Below the pieces are notes generated by a model. That model had not been told where the DNA came from. It worked only from the letters and a program-made list of their open reading frames with translations, and did no database searches. Made by a program: the position numbers and the translations under genes. Positions 19,766 to 31,005 of a DNA stretch of 64,000 bases are shown piece by piece. The stretch is taken from assembly GCA_047967505.1 (NCBI GenBank), contig CM106538.1; one strand, 5' to 3'. The DNA is from Dipteris shenzhenensis (taxonomy: Eukaryota > Polypodiophyta > Polypodiopsida > Gleicheniales). Within the stretch, counting starts at the first letter, position 1; each line of letters starts with the position of its first letter.

Positions 19766-21430
19766 AGGACGTACTGCATGTTTTTTGAGCCTCGTGCATG
19801 ACATGTGAGACAAGGAAACATGAATCTTCGACCATGAAATTAATATCTAATGGATAAGATACTTTTAATAGGTTTTAAAGTGGGTGTGATTAATACCCTT
19901 GCAAAGGATCGTGCCTATCAGTGACTCGCACGTTCAAATGAGGCACCCCAATGTGGGTTTTTTGACTCTTGTGCATGATGGGTGGCAAGAAAACAGGGAA
20001 AATTTTCCCCCTGACCATGTAAATGCTATATTATGGGCAAGATAATTTTTATGAGCCTTAAATTGGGTGATTTTAGGCCTATGCAAAGTATTGTGTCATC
20101 AAAGACTCACATGTTCAAATGAGGGACCCAAATGCATGTTTTTTCGACCCTGTGCATAAAGGTGATGAGAAAACAAGGAAAAATGTCTTCTCAACCATGC
20201 AATTGATACATGATGGGCATGATACTTTACAAAGTGCTTTATGTGCTTGAGAGTAATGCCCTTACAAAACAATGTGCCAATAGAATATTTGCACATGGGA
20301 ATGAGGCACCTAATGCATGTTTTTAAACCCTCTTGTTGCAAAACAAGGAAAAATGCAGCCTCAACCATGCAAATATTACCTGATGGGCATGAAACTTTTC
20401 ACATTCATTGAATTAGATGAGTTTAAGGCCCATGGAAACCTAAATTTTCATTGGAGACTCACACGTTTGAATAAGGTAGCCCGATGCTTGTTTTTTTACC
20501 ATTATGCATGATAGGTGCTGAAAAACAAGGACAAATGCATCCCCGACCATGTAAATGATATCCGATGGGTACGATACTTTGTTTGTGCCTTTATGTGGGT
20601 GAATATAAATACAATATAAAGTACTACATCTAAGACTCCCACATGCAAATGAGGCACCCCAATGTGTGCTTTATGACAAGTGCAACACAGAAACAAGAAA
20701 AAATGCCATACAAATGATATCCAATGGGCAAGATACTTATATGGGCCTTAAATTTGGTGAGATTAAGGCACCTAAAAAGTAAAATTCCCATTCAAATGAT
20801 GCACATTGATGCATGTTTTTTGGCCTCCATGGGTTCACTCATAAATATGTAGGTGTAACACATGGGTTCAAAGAAGGTGTTTTTTAAATCCACTTTTTAA
20901 ACATTTTTCACATACATAACAGTATCATATTGAAGGGGGTATTCATAGATTGAAGAGAAAATGGCTTTATTTTATTCACAATAAATTTACAAATAAGGGG
21001 TTTAACAAATAGGCCTTGAATGCACGTGATATCTAAAGGTTTATACATAGTGACCCCACTAAGGTTTTTACCCTTGTGCATGACAGGTGGTGAGAAAACA
21101 AGGACAAATGTATCCCCAACAATGAAAACAAGGACAAAATGTATCCCCAACAATGAAAACAAGATTTGATGGAAACAATACTTTACAAAAACCTTAAAGT
21201 GAGTGAGATTGAAACCTGTGCAAAGGGATGTGCCTATCAAAGACTTACATGTTTGAATGAGGCACCTCGATGCATGGTTTTTGAGCATGGTGCATGAGGG
21301 GTGTTGGAAAAAAAGGGAAAATACATTTTCAACCATGTAAATGATATCTGATGGGAATGATACTTTGCACTAGCCTTCAAGTGGTTGAGATTGCAACATG
21401 TCGTGCCCATCGCAAACTTGCATATTTGAA
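19766..21430 (+). repeat. Tandem satellite array, unit about 160-182 bp
   Basis: The anchor ACCATGNAAATGATA recurs at about 19831, 20014, 20194, 20364, 20546, 20705 and 21332, spaced mostly 170-182 bases. Each unit also carries GATGGGCATGATACTTT, GGGTGAGATT, a TCAAATGAGGCACCCCAATG phrase, a TGCATGTTTTTT phrase, TGCATGACAGGTGG and GAAAACAAGGAAAAATG. Units are diverged from each other. About 220 bases of other sequence interrupt the array at about 20835-21065. A 29-30-base phrase is duplicated at about 21095-21160. The array is split by copia-A1 and resumes at 26919. Confidence 0.88.
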
Positions 21431-22154
21431 TGATGCTCCACTCTCCTGTAACTACGCGAGAACCAGCTAACTCTACTTATAAGCCCCCCATATGAGGAGA
21501 AGGCATTTGAGTAGCTCGGTTATCCGATAGGTCTTGGTTTGGATACCAAATGGGGGCCATGTGTGGCCTGATGGCTGGATGGCTTCAGATAGAGTTGGCA
21601 CACTGCCAACTAGGCTACATGCAAGTGCAGGAAGGCATCCCATGATTGATCGCACTGAGGGTAGATGGAGCAATTCCCGAGGTAGCCCCCACTCTTAGGT
21701 TGTGAGGATCGTTTGGAGCACCAGCTGATCCCAGATGGCTCTGGGCTACCGAATGGCTAACCGTAGGTCAGATGCTTTATTTTGCACCATGGTTCTATCG
21801 TGTGGTCGGTGGCCTATTTCGGGACCGACCCCTAGTCGGCCGTTTTGGGCGGACTGGTCACCCAATTGGGTCCAACTGACTATGAGTGGTGGCTATATAA
21901 GAGCAAGCTCGTGAAGCCCATCATCATCATTGGCTATAGCAACCCTGATTCCTTAGCATCCAGCCTCCATCCTCTACTGTTTCCAGCACACCATCGAAGC
22001 TGCTCTCACAGGAGTGCATGGCTGGGAGGTAGGGCCATCTATTGTATCAGTTTTACAGTAATCAAATTTTTGATTCTCCATACTATCTGCTTTTCTCTCT
22101 TGCATACGAGATCCTGTTTTCTGTTGAGCACAAACGTTGTATTGCTTTCTTACA
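21431..22154 (+). mobile_element. 5' LTR of copia-A1
   Basis: It matches the 3' LTR at 26227 and the copia-A2 LTRs. It starts TGATGCTCCACTCTC, where the family start is TGTTAGATATCAATGCTCC, so about ten bases are gone. A TATA box (CTATATAAGAG) lies at 21893-21903. It ends TTCTTACA immediately before the PBS. Confidence 0.92.
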
Positions 22155-22166
22155 TGGTATTAGAGC
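22155..22166 (+). other. PBS of copia-A1, initiator-Met tRNA type
   Basis: TGGTATTAGAGC directly follows the LTR end; one C-to-T change from TGGTATCAGAGC. Confidence 0.92.
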
Positions 22167-22224
22167 TTGGACTCTAGCAAGAAGATTTGGTAGTGTGTTT
22201 CTGTTTGCAAGCAGATTGTGAGAG

Positions 22225-23044
22225 ATGGCCCAGCCCGCAATACTGTGAATCCCACCGTTTGGCAAAAGCGGAAAGTTGGATGGCACTAACTATCCACTCT
22301 AGAAGTTTAAGATGAAGACCCATCCTAAGCGCATACGAGCTTTGGGATACTGCTACTGGGGTGGACGTGAAGCCGGTTGTGAGACCAGATCCAGCCAATG
22401 CAGGACAACAGATAGTACCAACTGTGGATGAGATTCTCGCGTGGATAACAAGAAATGCAGATGCGCTATGTTCTATTGTCGGTAGTGTAAGTGATTCTGT
22501 CATGGCGTTAATTCAACATGTCACCATAGCGGAGGAGGCATGGACGGTCTTGAAAAATCAGTACGAGACCATGAATCAGACGCGGATTCAGAATCTGGAG
22601 ACTCAACTCACGAACGAGAAACTATCTCAGTCTGAAATGGCAGAGAAGTTCATCACCAGCGTGAAGAATCTGTGCAATCAGATGACTACGATTGGCATCG
22701 CCATCACCAGTGAGAATCTAGCACGAAGGTGCATACGGATTCTCCCACCAAAGTACGACCGTCTTGTTATGGTGCTGAATACACATAACAAAAATCCACC
22801 CCTCAACTTTGAGGATTTCAGCGCAATACTTTTGGAGGAGGAGATGCGTCAAAAGATGAGGACTGGAGAAGATTCGGCTTTCTCGGCTGGATCAAAGAAA
22901 GGTTTAAGGGTAAGGACTCTGGTAACCCATCTTCTTCTAATGATAAAAAGAGAAAGAAGAAGATCAAGTGCTTCTATTGCAACCAAGCAGGGCACAAGCA
23001 AAATGAGTGCCGAAAGAAGATTGCAGATGAGAAGAACGAAGTAA
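22225..23044 (+). pseudogene. gag: Copia-A1 gag with CCHC zinc knuckle
   Basis: The start MAQP at 22225 is followed by a TGA that fits CGA to TGA. The frame then carries IPPFGKSGKLDGTNYPL. An extra C near 22322 shifts the frame, and the gag body runs from 22361: AWTVLKNQYETMNQTRIQNL, LPPKYDRLVMVLNTHNKNPP. This is the UBN2-type gag of plant copia elements. The knuckle CFYCNQAGHKQNEC (about 22974) is intact but in a different frame from the gag body. Gag would form the particle that packages element RNA. Confidence 0.88.
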
Positions 23045-23094
23045 AGAAAGAGTTCAGCAACAGCGCGCAGGCAGTACCAATAGAGCTGTTCGTA

Positions 23095-23548
23095 GAAATT
23101 GAGGAGATTTGCATGGAGGCAATTCATGTACCTGCAAATGAGCCTTGGATTATTGACAGTGGTGCATCGCGCCACATGACCAGTCAGACGGATTGGTATA
23201 CCTCTCTTGATTCCAGTAGGGAATGACATCCTAGTAGCAGTCGACAATGATGCAAAATGTCCAACAAAAGGAAAAGGTACGATTGCTCTCAAGTCAGATG
23301 GAGTTGTAAAACAGTTGTTCGATGTTCTTTATGTGCCAGATATCAAGAGGAACTTGTTGTCCGTTTATGCGATCATGGATCGGGACCTCAAAGTTCACTT
23401 CGATAAGAATGGCGCACAGATTTTGGATCTTCAAGGGAAGGTCATTGGTAAAGGTACACGGTGCAACAACATCTACGAACTCTCAGCTTTCAGTGCTCGA
23501 GCTGATGTGAGCAACACTAAGTTGTGGCATGAGAGGTTTGTCATCTAA
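23095..23548 (+). pseudogene. pol: Copia-A1 protease and GAG-pre-integrase start
   Basis: The protease active site reads WIIDSGASRHMT (about 23143). A frameshift near 23205 moves to the frame at 23207, with the GKGTIALKSDGVVKQL and VLYVPDIKRNLLSV segments typical of copia retropepsins. The pre-integrase motif begins LWHERF at about 23522. A lost base there causes a stop. Confidence 0.88.
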
Positions 23549-23568
23549 ACCTTAGTTCTTTAAAGGAG

Positions 23569-24543
23569 ATGCATAAAAGTGGAATGATTGCAAACCTACC
23601 AGAAATTATAGATCGGCTCGATGTATGTGAAGCTTGCATGATGGGCAAGCAGCATCGGCAGCCCTTTCCTAAAGAGGCCAGTAGGGCAAATGCTCCTCTA
23701 GAGCTCGTTCACACGGACCTCTACGAAAAGATGGAGACAGAAGCTTTGGTTGGTTCCTACTACTTCATGACACTGATCGACGACTACAGTAGAAGGATAT
23801 GGATATACTTCTTGAAGACTAAAGATGAGGCTCAAAGAATGGCATGTAATGGTTGAGAATGAAACGGGGAGGAAAGTGAAGAAGTTGAGATTAGACAAAG
23901 GTGGTGAGTTACATCAAGTGAATTCAAAAGTTACTGCAAAAGTCACGAGATCAAGAGGCAAAAACCCCCGCCATATACATCACAGCAAAATGGAGTAGCA
24001 GAGCACAATCTGTGAAATGGGCAGGAGTATGATGAAAGGGAAAGATTTGGCAAAGACATCTGGGCTGAAGCATGTAACACGGTAGTTTAAATTTTGAATC
24101 GTAGGTACACGAAGGCTGTGAATAGGATGATTCCATTGCAGGCCTTTTTTGGTAAGAAACCTTCAGCTGCACATTTCAGAGTTTTTGGATGTGACTGTTT
24201 TGTGCATGTCCCTGATGCTAACAAGACCAAATGGGAACCGAAGAGCCGGAAGTGAATTTTCTTGGGCTACAGCAAAGAGGCGAAGGGTTACCATCTCTAT
24301 AATCCTGTTACCAAGAAGGTAATAGTAAGTCACGATGTGGTCTTCTCAGAACAACCGCATCAATTGGAGGAGGATGCTTCCTTCCCAGACAACCAGGACC
24401 AGGATATCCATCCAATACAACCACCAACAGAACACCAAACTCCCCCAATGGTGCTTGGGAGGATTCAAGATAAAGAAGAGGAAGAAGAGCCTGCAGAACC
24501 ACAACGGCAACGGCCATTCCCGAAGTGGGTAAAGAGCTTTTGA
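23569..24543 (+). pseudogene. pol: Copia-A1 integrase
   Basis: CEACMMGKQHRQPFP (zinc-binding Cys pair) is followed by LELVHTDLYEKM (first catalytic Asp) and FMTLIDDYSRRIWIYFLK. After stops and shifts around 23850-23930 come YTSQQNGVAEHNL (catalytic Glu), ILNRRYTKAV, FRVFGCDCFVHVPDAN and IFLGYSKEAKGYHLYNP. Integrase would insert the cDNA. The region around the second Asp is scrambled by indels (about 23855-23920). Confidence 0.9.
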
Positions 24544-25340
24544 ACGGCAGAGAACCTCCAACCATTGAGGAGAAACCATCCAAACACCGCTGGTCTAAGA
24601 GATTAGAGGAGCAAAGAAGGGCGCAGGAACACTTGGTCAACTATGCTTTGATGAGAGAGGTGATCCGTGCTGAAGAACCCAAGTGTCTTGAAGAGGCACA
24701 GGGTGATGATAGGTGGATGGAGGCTATGCAGTCGAAGTATGGCTCCATAATGAAGAACAACACTTGGGACCTTGTGGATCGACCACCAAAACGCAAGGTA
24801 ATCGGTACCAAGTGGGTGTACAAGACCAAGTACAAAGTCTGATAGCACGTTGGATAAGTACAAGGCTTGGCTCATGGCAAACGGATTCGCACAGGTACAT
24901 GGTTTTGATTATCAGGATACTTTTGCTCCCATAGCTCGACTAACCACAATTCGCAGTGTTTTGGCTTTAGCAGCACAGGAAAGTTGGCCCATGTTTCAGA
25001 TGGATCTAAAATCCGCCTTTCTGAATGGAGATCTCAAGGAGGAGGTATACATGGAACAACCACCAGGTTTTGTAATCCCCGGTCCAGAAGGTAAAGTTTG
25101 TAAACTGAAGAAGGCACTTTAAGGGCTGAAATAGGCCCCACGAGCATGGTACCAGTGGATTGATGCCTACTTTCTGCAAAATGGGTTCAGGAGGAGCCCA
25201 TCTGATGCAAATTTGTATATCTTGAGAGAAGGAGGCAGGTGTATGATCATGGTCCTTTATGTGGATGACCTTGTCATAATAGGGAACCATGAAGAGAAGA
25301 TCTCACAGACAAAGCATTTGCTAGGAAGAGAGTTTGAAAT
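24525..25340 (+). pseudogene. pol: Copia-A1 reverse transcriptase, N-terminal and catalytic part
   Basis: NNTWDLVDRPPKRKVIGTKW opens the RVT_2 (copia RT) domain. It is followed, after a shift at about 24838, by GFAQVHGFDYQDTFAPIARL, MDLKSAFLNGDLKEEVYMEQ and, near 25256, the catalytic LYVDDLVI. Stops occur at about 25122 and 25131 within the KKAL-GLK-APRAWYQ region; the second fits CAG to TAG. Confidence 0.9.
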
Positions 25341-26200
25341 GACATAATGCATTTTTGCTTGGGGATTGAAGTTTGGCAAGAGCCAAAACAGATCTTCATC
25401 TCACAGCTGAAGTATGCTATGAAGGCATTTTGCATGGCTAAGTGCAAGACATTTGGCACCCCTATGGAGGTTGACGTGAAGCTCTCAAATGAGGATTCAT
25501 CACCAATGGTGGATGAAGTGAAGTACAGAAGGCTTATGGGCAATTTGATTTACTTGTGCAACACACGGCCGAACATCAATTTTGCGATTGGTCTATTAAG
25601 CAAGTTTTCCAATAAGCCCCAGGAGAACCATTGGAGGGCAGGGATGCGTGTGCTGAAATACATCAAAGGCACATGAAATACATTAAAGGTACACTTGATT
25701 ATGGCATCACCTATACCAAGGGCAACACTTTGACCGGATTCTGTGACTCCAATTGGGTAGGAGACGTGGACAACAAGAGATCAGTGACAGGTTACTGTTT
25801 CTCACTTGGATCTGGAGATGTGTCATGGGTCAACAAGAAGCAACTCACATTTGCTCTTTCTTCTACCGAGGCTGAGTACAAATCAACGTGTTTTGGTTCT
25901 TGTGAGGCAGTGTGGTTGAGGAGGATTTTAGGGGACATGGGTGCAGTGTAGAACAAGCCCACGCAGTTATCATGTGACAATTAGAGTTGCATGGCAATTG
26001 CCAAGAACCCTGTGTTCCACGCTCGCACAAAACACATTGAGATTCAATATCACTTTGTACGCAAGCTCATCATGGATGGAGAGGTCAACTTGGTGTACTG
26101 TTTGACTACAGAGAATGCTGCGGACATCCTCACAAACACTCTTGGAAGAGACTTGCTGGAGAGGCATCTTCATCAACTTGGCATTGGCCCAAAAAAGTAA
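25341..26200 (+). pseudogene. pol: Copia-A1 RT C-terminus and RNase H
   Basis: HFCLGIEVWQEPKQIFISQ and the PNINFAIGLLSKFSNKP segment end RT. RNase H has GFCDSNWVGDVDNKRSVTGY, LSSTEAEYKS and, after a TAG that fits CAG to [23 protein letters not shown]. It ends with the ADILTNTLGRDLLE motif. A 20-base tandem duplication at about 25655-25700 (GAAATACATCAAAGG twice) breaks the frame. Confidence 0.9.
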
Positions 26201-26217
26201 GTTCACTTACGGACATT

Positions 26218-26226
26218 GAGGGGGGG
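26218..26226 (+). other. Polypurine tract of copia-A1
   Basis: GAGGGGGGG lies immediately before the 3' LTR start TGTTAGATATC, where second-strand synthesis would be primed. Confidence 0.9.
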
Positions 26227-26918
26227 TGTTAGATATCACTGCTCCACTCTCATGTAACTACGTAGGAACTAGCTAACTCTACTTGTAAGCCCCCCATATG
26301 AAGAGAAGGCATTTGAGTAGCTCGATTATCCGGTAGGTCCTGGTTTGGACACCAGATCAGGGCCATGTGTGGCCTAATGGCTGGACGGCTTCAGATAGAG
26401 TTGGCACACTGCCAACTAGGCTACATGCAAGTGCAGGAAGGCATCCCATGACTGACCGCCCTGAGGGTGGATGGAGCATTTCTCGGGGAGCCCACTCTCG
26501 GGTTGCGGGGCCCATTTGGAGCCCCAGATGATCCCGGATGGCAAACGAAAACCATAGGTCAGTTGCTCTATTTTGCGCCACGGTTCTCCAACCCCCAGTC
26601 GGCCGTTTTGGGTGAACTGGGTCGGTCACCCAATTGGGTCTAACCAACTATGAGTGGTGGCTATATAAGAGCAAGCCAATGAAGCCCATCATCATCACTG
26701 GCTATAGCAACCCTGATTCCTTATCATCCAGCCTCTGTCCTCTACTATTTCTAGCACGCCATCGAAGCTCCTCTCATAGGAGCACATGGCTGGGAGGCAG
26801 CGCCATCTATTGTATCAGTTTTACAGTAATCAAATTTTTGATTCTCCATACTATTTGCTTTTCTCTCTTGCATACGAGATCCTATTATCTGTTGAGCACA
26901 GACGTATTTTTTTCTTAT
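26227..26918 (+). mobile_element. 3' LTR of copia-A1
   Basis: It starts TGTTAGATATC and ends TTCTTATA (family end TTCTTACA). A TATA box lies at about 26661-26669. It lacks about 34 bases of the GTGTGGTCGGTGGCC block present in the other LTRs. Confidence 0.92.
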
Positions 26919-27015
26919 AGCGTGTTGGAAAATAGGAAAAATTCATCTTCAACCATGCAAACGATATCCTATTGGCATGATACTTTGCAAGATCCCTTAT
27001 TTGGGCTAGGCTCTC
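26919..27015 (+). repeat. Satellite array remnant right of copia-A1
   Basis: GTGTTGGAAAATAGG, then TTCAACCATGCAAACGATAT, then TTGGCATGATACTTTGCAA match the middle of a satellite unit. This shows the array continued here before the copia insertion. Confidence 0.85.
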
Positions 27016-28300
27016 ATGTGTGAAATAGGAACGTAACTTCAAAAACTTAGAAATACAAATAGAGGAATCATTGTAACTATACATACATGCAATACATGAC
27101 TGAATATATCAAGACAAAAGACTAAGGGGCAATTATGGGAAGTTGGACCCTCAAGGGTCCATTTACACCCTTTCACATCTCCCCATGTGACTACTCACTA
27201 ACCTTATTCTAGGTGCCTAGTTATCCTTCCACATGCATCCTTATTGAGGTTGATCTAATGGACACAGAGATTTGAGTCAACTCCCTTCATGATAATCGCA
27301 TGCAATAATATCCTTTGATTTAATGAGATTTTTGACTACATCATCTTTGAGCTTCCCTTTAGCATGCACATTGATTTTTACCGGTGTGGCTTTTCTGCCA
27401 TATCAAGATTTAATCTTCTAGGTCATCCTCCTTGACTCTAGAGGTCCTCTTCAGTTGGTATACATAGGCTTGAATTGCCTAGATTATAACATCTTCATTC
27501 CACTTAAATACATGTGCCCCACATTACAAAAAAATTGGACACAAAAGATTCCCTTTAGAGAATTATCAAAATATTAGAAGCTTGGATGAGGGAATTATGG
27601 AATCCATCAAGGAGATTATGCCATGTGGACTTCTCTGTAATAGAGGCTCCCCATTCCACTTTTTTAAAAAATACCTACAAAAACATCATTGGTGCTTCAC
27701 ATTAAAATATTAACTTCTGTAGGCTTGGCCTGACCATGTTATGCCTCCTTGTTTTACTCCCATCCATCTATCCCCTAGCTAGAACTACTCACATTTACCT
27801 TCTAGTTCAACTATTTGGCTTGGTCCTTTGACTTCCAAACCAACTCTCTCACTCCTCTCTAGAGCTCTTCCAAAACGTTTTACCTCCTCCACACACTCCC
27901 AAAATGTATTCCCTCCACTTTCTAGTAGCTTGTCTCAAACTATCGTCATTTCACTCTTGATTAGTCATTTCCCTCTTATCTATTCATGTTTTTCATCCAC
28001 TTGTAAAAATCTCTCAAAGAAAACTTCTATCCCAGCTCCGCTTGCCCCTCTTCTCTCTTAATCCACTATCTCTTTCATTCCTTCTCCACTTGCTCCTCTC
28101 TCTCTTAGAAGAGAAAGATTCGACCTGACTTTGCTTGGAAGGACAAAGAAAAATGGGTGTTTTGTCATTTTCAACCCTTCCTATGTCTTATTGAAGCATA
28201 AAGAATCAATACTAAAAGATAAGGCATATATTTTCAAGGTGATAAAGTGATTTTTCATTCAAAAATGTCTTTTTGTTAAGTACAAGTCTTTATGTGACAA
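27016..28300. other. Non-coding DNA right of the satellite, no gene seen
   Basis: AT-rich DNA. The pyrimidine-rich open frame at 27828-28061 is Ser/Leu-rich low complexity without a motif. Confidence 0.5.
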
Positions 28301-28578
28301 TCGATCTATATGTTTATTGTAAAAATAGACAAGAGGGAGAGATTAAGGTGGATGATATTTGAAGCCATAGTGCTATTTTTTAATTTATTTCTTCTCTGGT
28401 ATAGGATAAATAGAGAAAAAGAGCAAGAGATAAGGGAAAGAAAGAGAGAGGAATTGTCTTTCAAACTGTTGTGCGTTCTTTTGTTTGTGGGTGACAAGAG
28501 AAGGAGAGAGTGAGAGGGACACAATGAGAGAGAGTGATTATATTTTGAGCTGCTGTGTTTTTGAATTGTTTGAGGGGG

Positions 28579-28617
<39 letters not shown>

Positions 28618-28953
28618 GATATGTGTATTTTGTTTGTTTTTGTGAGGGGTAGGGGAAAGAGAGTAAGGAATAGACTTCATATTCCAAACTAAGTATTTTG
28701 AAATAATTTCTTGTTTGTGTGTGTGAGTGAGTAGCTTGAAGGAAAGAGGGAAGGAGGGAGAGAATGATGGAGAGGGAGAGAGAGAGAGGGGGGGGGATCA
28801 TGCTAAAGTATTTGAAATATTTTTTAGTTTGTTTGTGTCAAGGGTTAAGTTAAGGAGAAAGGGAAATAGGGGAAAATAAAGAGAGGGATAGAGGAAGGTA
28901 GCTGTAGAGAAAGACAAAGAGACAGAGAAAAAGAAAGAGAGAGACTTTGGAGA

Positions 28954-28988
<35 letters not shown>

Positions 28989-29010
28989 TTGGAGATAAAC
29001 ACTATGAATT
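28301..29010. repeat. Block of GA-rich microsatellites and degenerate repeats
   Basis: (GA)n tracts occur at 28581-28615, about 28770-28790 and 28960-28985, separated by related phrases such as TTTTGAA.TGTTTGT and TTGTTTGTGTG. The pattern suggests repeated local duplication of GA-tract units. Open frames here are repeat artefacts. Confidence 0.8.
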
Positions 29011-29286
29011 CTAAGGGAGATATTTTTATGGGTCAAGAGAGAGAGGATAAGAGCTATTGTTAATCATATAGTATTGGAACAGGGACTATGGAGATGGAAA
29101 ATACTAGATTCGAGGTACTTTTATACTGGAAAACATCAAGGATGAGCATGAGGAATGGATTCATCGGCTCTACACAAAATATTCTTGGATCACAATGCAA
29201 CCCATGAATTGTGGGTGTTATAAAGTGGCTCAGAAGGATGCAGAGGACATATCCAAACATTAAAAAGATAGAGTCTTGTATTTTGA
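29011..29286. other. Single-copy flank of the duplicated segment
   Basis: No coding motif. It leads into the duplicated segment that starts GAAATGTCTCTCGGC at 29287. Confidence 0.5.
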
Positions 29287-29365
29287 AATGTCTCTCGGCA
29301 AGAAGACAGTCGCTTGCATATATTTTCAACATGTCTTTACCCATGCGAACATATACATGCATCCG

Positions 29366-29410
<45 letters not shown>

Positions 29411-29851
29411 GATAATTTCTTGTTTTTATTTTTTACGATACGTCTTTAATAAAAGGCTTTTAGGGCAATACCACCTTTATAAAGTGTCATACAATTGGTC
29501 ATTTTCACATTTTAGTGTTCACACTTCTACGTATCCTTACTTTTCACATCCTTCTCTTTTGTCTTCCCTATCATCCTTCCACACTCATGGCTCCACTAGA
29601 GAATCGTTTGACCATTTGGATTTCATCCACTAATTCCCACTCCTTAGTAGACCTATATCTTCTACAAATTAATCTGTCTTAGTTTGACCTTGAGATCTTT
29701 TCTTCCTATTGATGATCCCTCTCTTCAAATTTTCAATAGACTTATCCATGGGCAATCTATCACGATTGCCACCTCCCCTCACCAATGGGACCCATCGAAT
29801 ATTTTGTGCTCTCTTGGCCAGATTCGTTACTTCAAGAAGACTCTAGGTAGG
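29287..29851 (+). repeat. Duplicated segment copy 1, left part, interrupted by copia-B
   Basis: It matches 35663-36252 over its whole length: GAAATGTCTCT.GGCAAGAAG, CATGCGAACATATACATGCA, a (GA)n tract (29369-29407 against 35750-35809), TTTAGGGCAATACCACC, ATGGCTCCACTAGAGAATC and ACTTCAAGAAGACTCTAGG. It ends at the GTAGG target site of copia-B. Copy 1 continues at 35426. Confidence 0.93.
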
Positions 29852-30212
29852 TGTGAAGAGAGTGGGAGAGAGGTAAGGAGTCTCACTTGCAGCTTTCTCA
29901 CATACACAATGGGGGAATACACACAAAGGTGGAGGCTGAAAATTGTTTTTCTCTTCTTAGTTGTGAAAGCCAAAAAGAACTCTCTCTCTTAGTACAAAAG
30001 GAATAGATGAACCCTATATGTGGGTCTCAAACCAAACTCAGCTAACCTAGGTGGCATACTAACTGAGACACTAACTAGAGTACATAAAGATAGATGTCAT
30101 CCAGCTATTATTCATGGGCAGTGTACCAACTGCATCTGCAGGTAACAAGTCAATGACATAAATGCACAATGGTCACCCTGGCATATCATGAGTGGAGCTT
30201 GATATCTCAACA
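29852..30212 (-). mobile_element. 3' LTR of copia-B
   Basis: On the plus strand it starts TGTGAAGAGAGTGG and ends GATATCTCAACA. It pairs with 35065-35425. Confidence 0.96.
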
Positions 30213-30221
30213 CTCCCCCTT
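30213..30221 (-). other. Polypurine tract of copia-B
   Basis: On the minus strand AAGGGGGAG lies directly before the 3' LTR start TGTTGAGATATC. Confidence 0.9.
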
Positions 30222-30249
30222 AAGCTCAATCCCAATTCCTACACACCAA

Positions 30250-30781
30250 GCAGGTCTCTGAACTTGTGCAGCTTCTTTGCGCCCAATGCCTTCGTGAATA
30301 TGTCAGCTACCTAATTCTCTATGTTGACATAAACTAGATCAATAAAACCTACTAGAACCTTCTCCCGCACATAGTGGTGATGCACCTCAATGTGCTTTGT
30401 TCTAGCATGATAGACTGGGTTATTTGCCAAGTGTATACTGCTCATGTTGTCACAATAAATGACAATTGGCCCATCTGTAGACTGATGCATATCATAAAGG
30501 AGCTTATGCAACCAAGCTGCCTCACATGCAGCCATTGCTACACCCTTGTATTCAGCCTCTGTGCTCAACAAGGCAACTGTAGGTTGTTTCTTGCTGCTCC
30601 AAGTGACTGTAACACTCCCAAAAGAAAATACATATCCACTAGTAGATCGTCTATCAGAAATACTACCAGCCCAATCAGCATCAGTGTATCCATGCAATTG
30701 TATTTGAACCCCAGTCTCATAAAATAGTCCATACTGCAATGTGGACTTCACATACCTTAGTATGCGTCTAGCCGCTTCCAA
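30250..30781 (-). pseudogene. pol: Copia-B RNase H
   Basis: [18 protein letters not shown] leads into [20 protein letters not shown] (first catalytic Asp), [12 protein letters not shown] (Glu) and [20 protein letters not shown] (Asp), then [17 protein letters not shown] after VNIEN fits CAG to TAG, and the end of the domain (VADIFTKALG) follows. RNase H would remove the RNA template. The frame is shifted relative to the RT upstream. Confidence 0.93.
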
Positions 30782-31005
30782 ATGCGATTTCCTTGGAGCC
30801 TACATAAACGGACTTACCAACCCAACAGCATAGCTCTGGAAATAGTCACATAAATCAAACTTCCTACTATGCATCTGTACATAGTAGGGTCTTCCAAAAG
30901 CTCACCTGCATCTGAACTCAACTTCACATTCTACTTCAAAGGAACTGAAATAGGCTTACAACCTGTCATCCCATATTTGGATAGCATGTCCAATCCATAC
31001 TGCCT

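Larger units (their letters stand above)
21431..26918 (+). mobile_element. Copia-A1, full-length but degenerate Ty1/copia element
   Basis: Order is LTR, PBS (tRNA-iMet type), gag with CCHC knuckle, protease, GAG-pre-integrase, integrase, RT, RNase H, PPT, LTR, the Ty1/copia order. It lies inside the satellite array, so it inserted after the array formed. The same family is present as copia-A2 at 56120-61176. No TSD is visible: the left LTR lacks about 10 bases of the family start, and about 45 bases of satellite are missing on the right. All ORFs are broken. Confidence 0.95.

Noticed and set aside
19766-21430. CRISPR-like regular spacing in the 20-kb region
   Set aside because: Units of about 180 bp are continuous and diverged, without short exact repeats separated by unique spacers. 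This is a plant satellite.
22155-22170. tRNA gene at the sequences matching the end of initiator-Met tRNA
   Set aside because: Only the primer-binding 12-16 bases match, directly after an LTR. No cloverleaf is present.
28301-29060. Frames with Ser/Leu or Arg/Glu repeats, up to 124 codons
   Set aside because: They are GA-tract artefacts.
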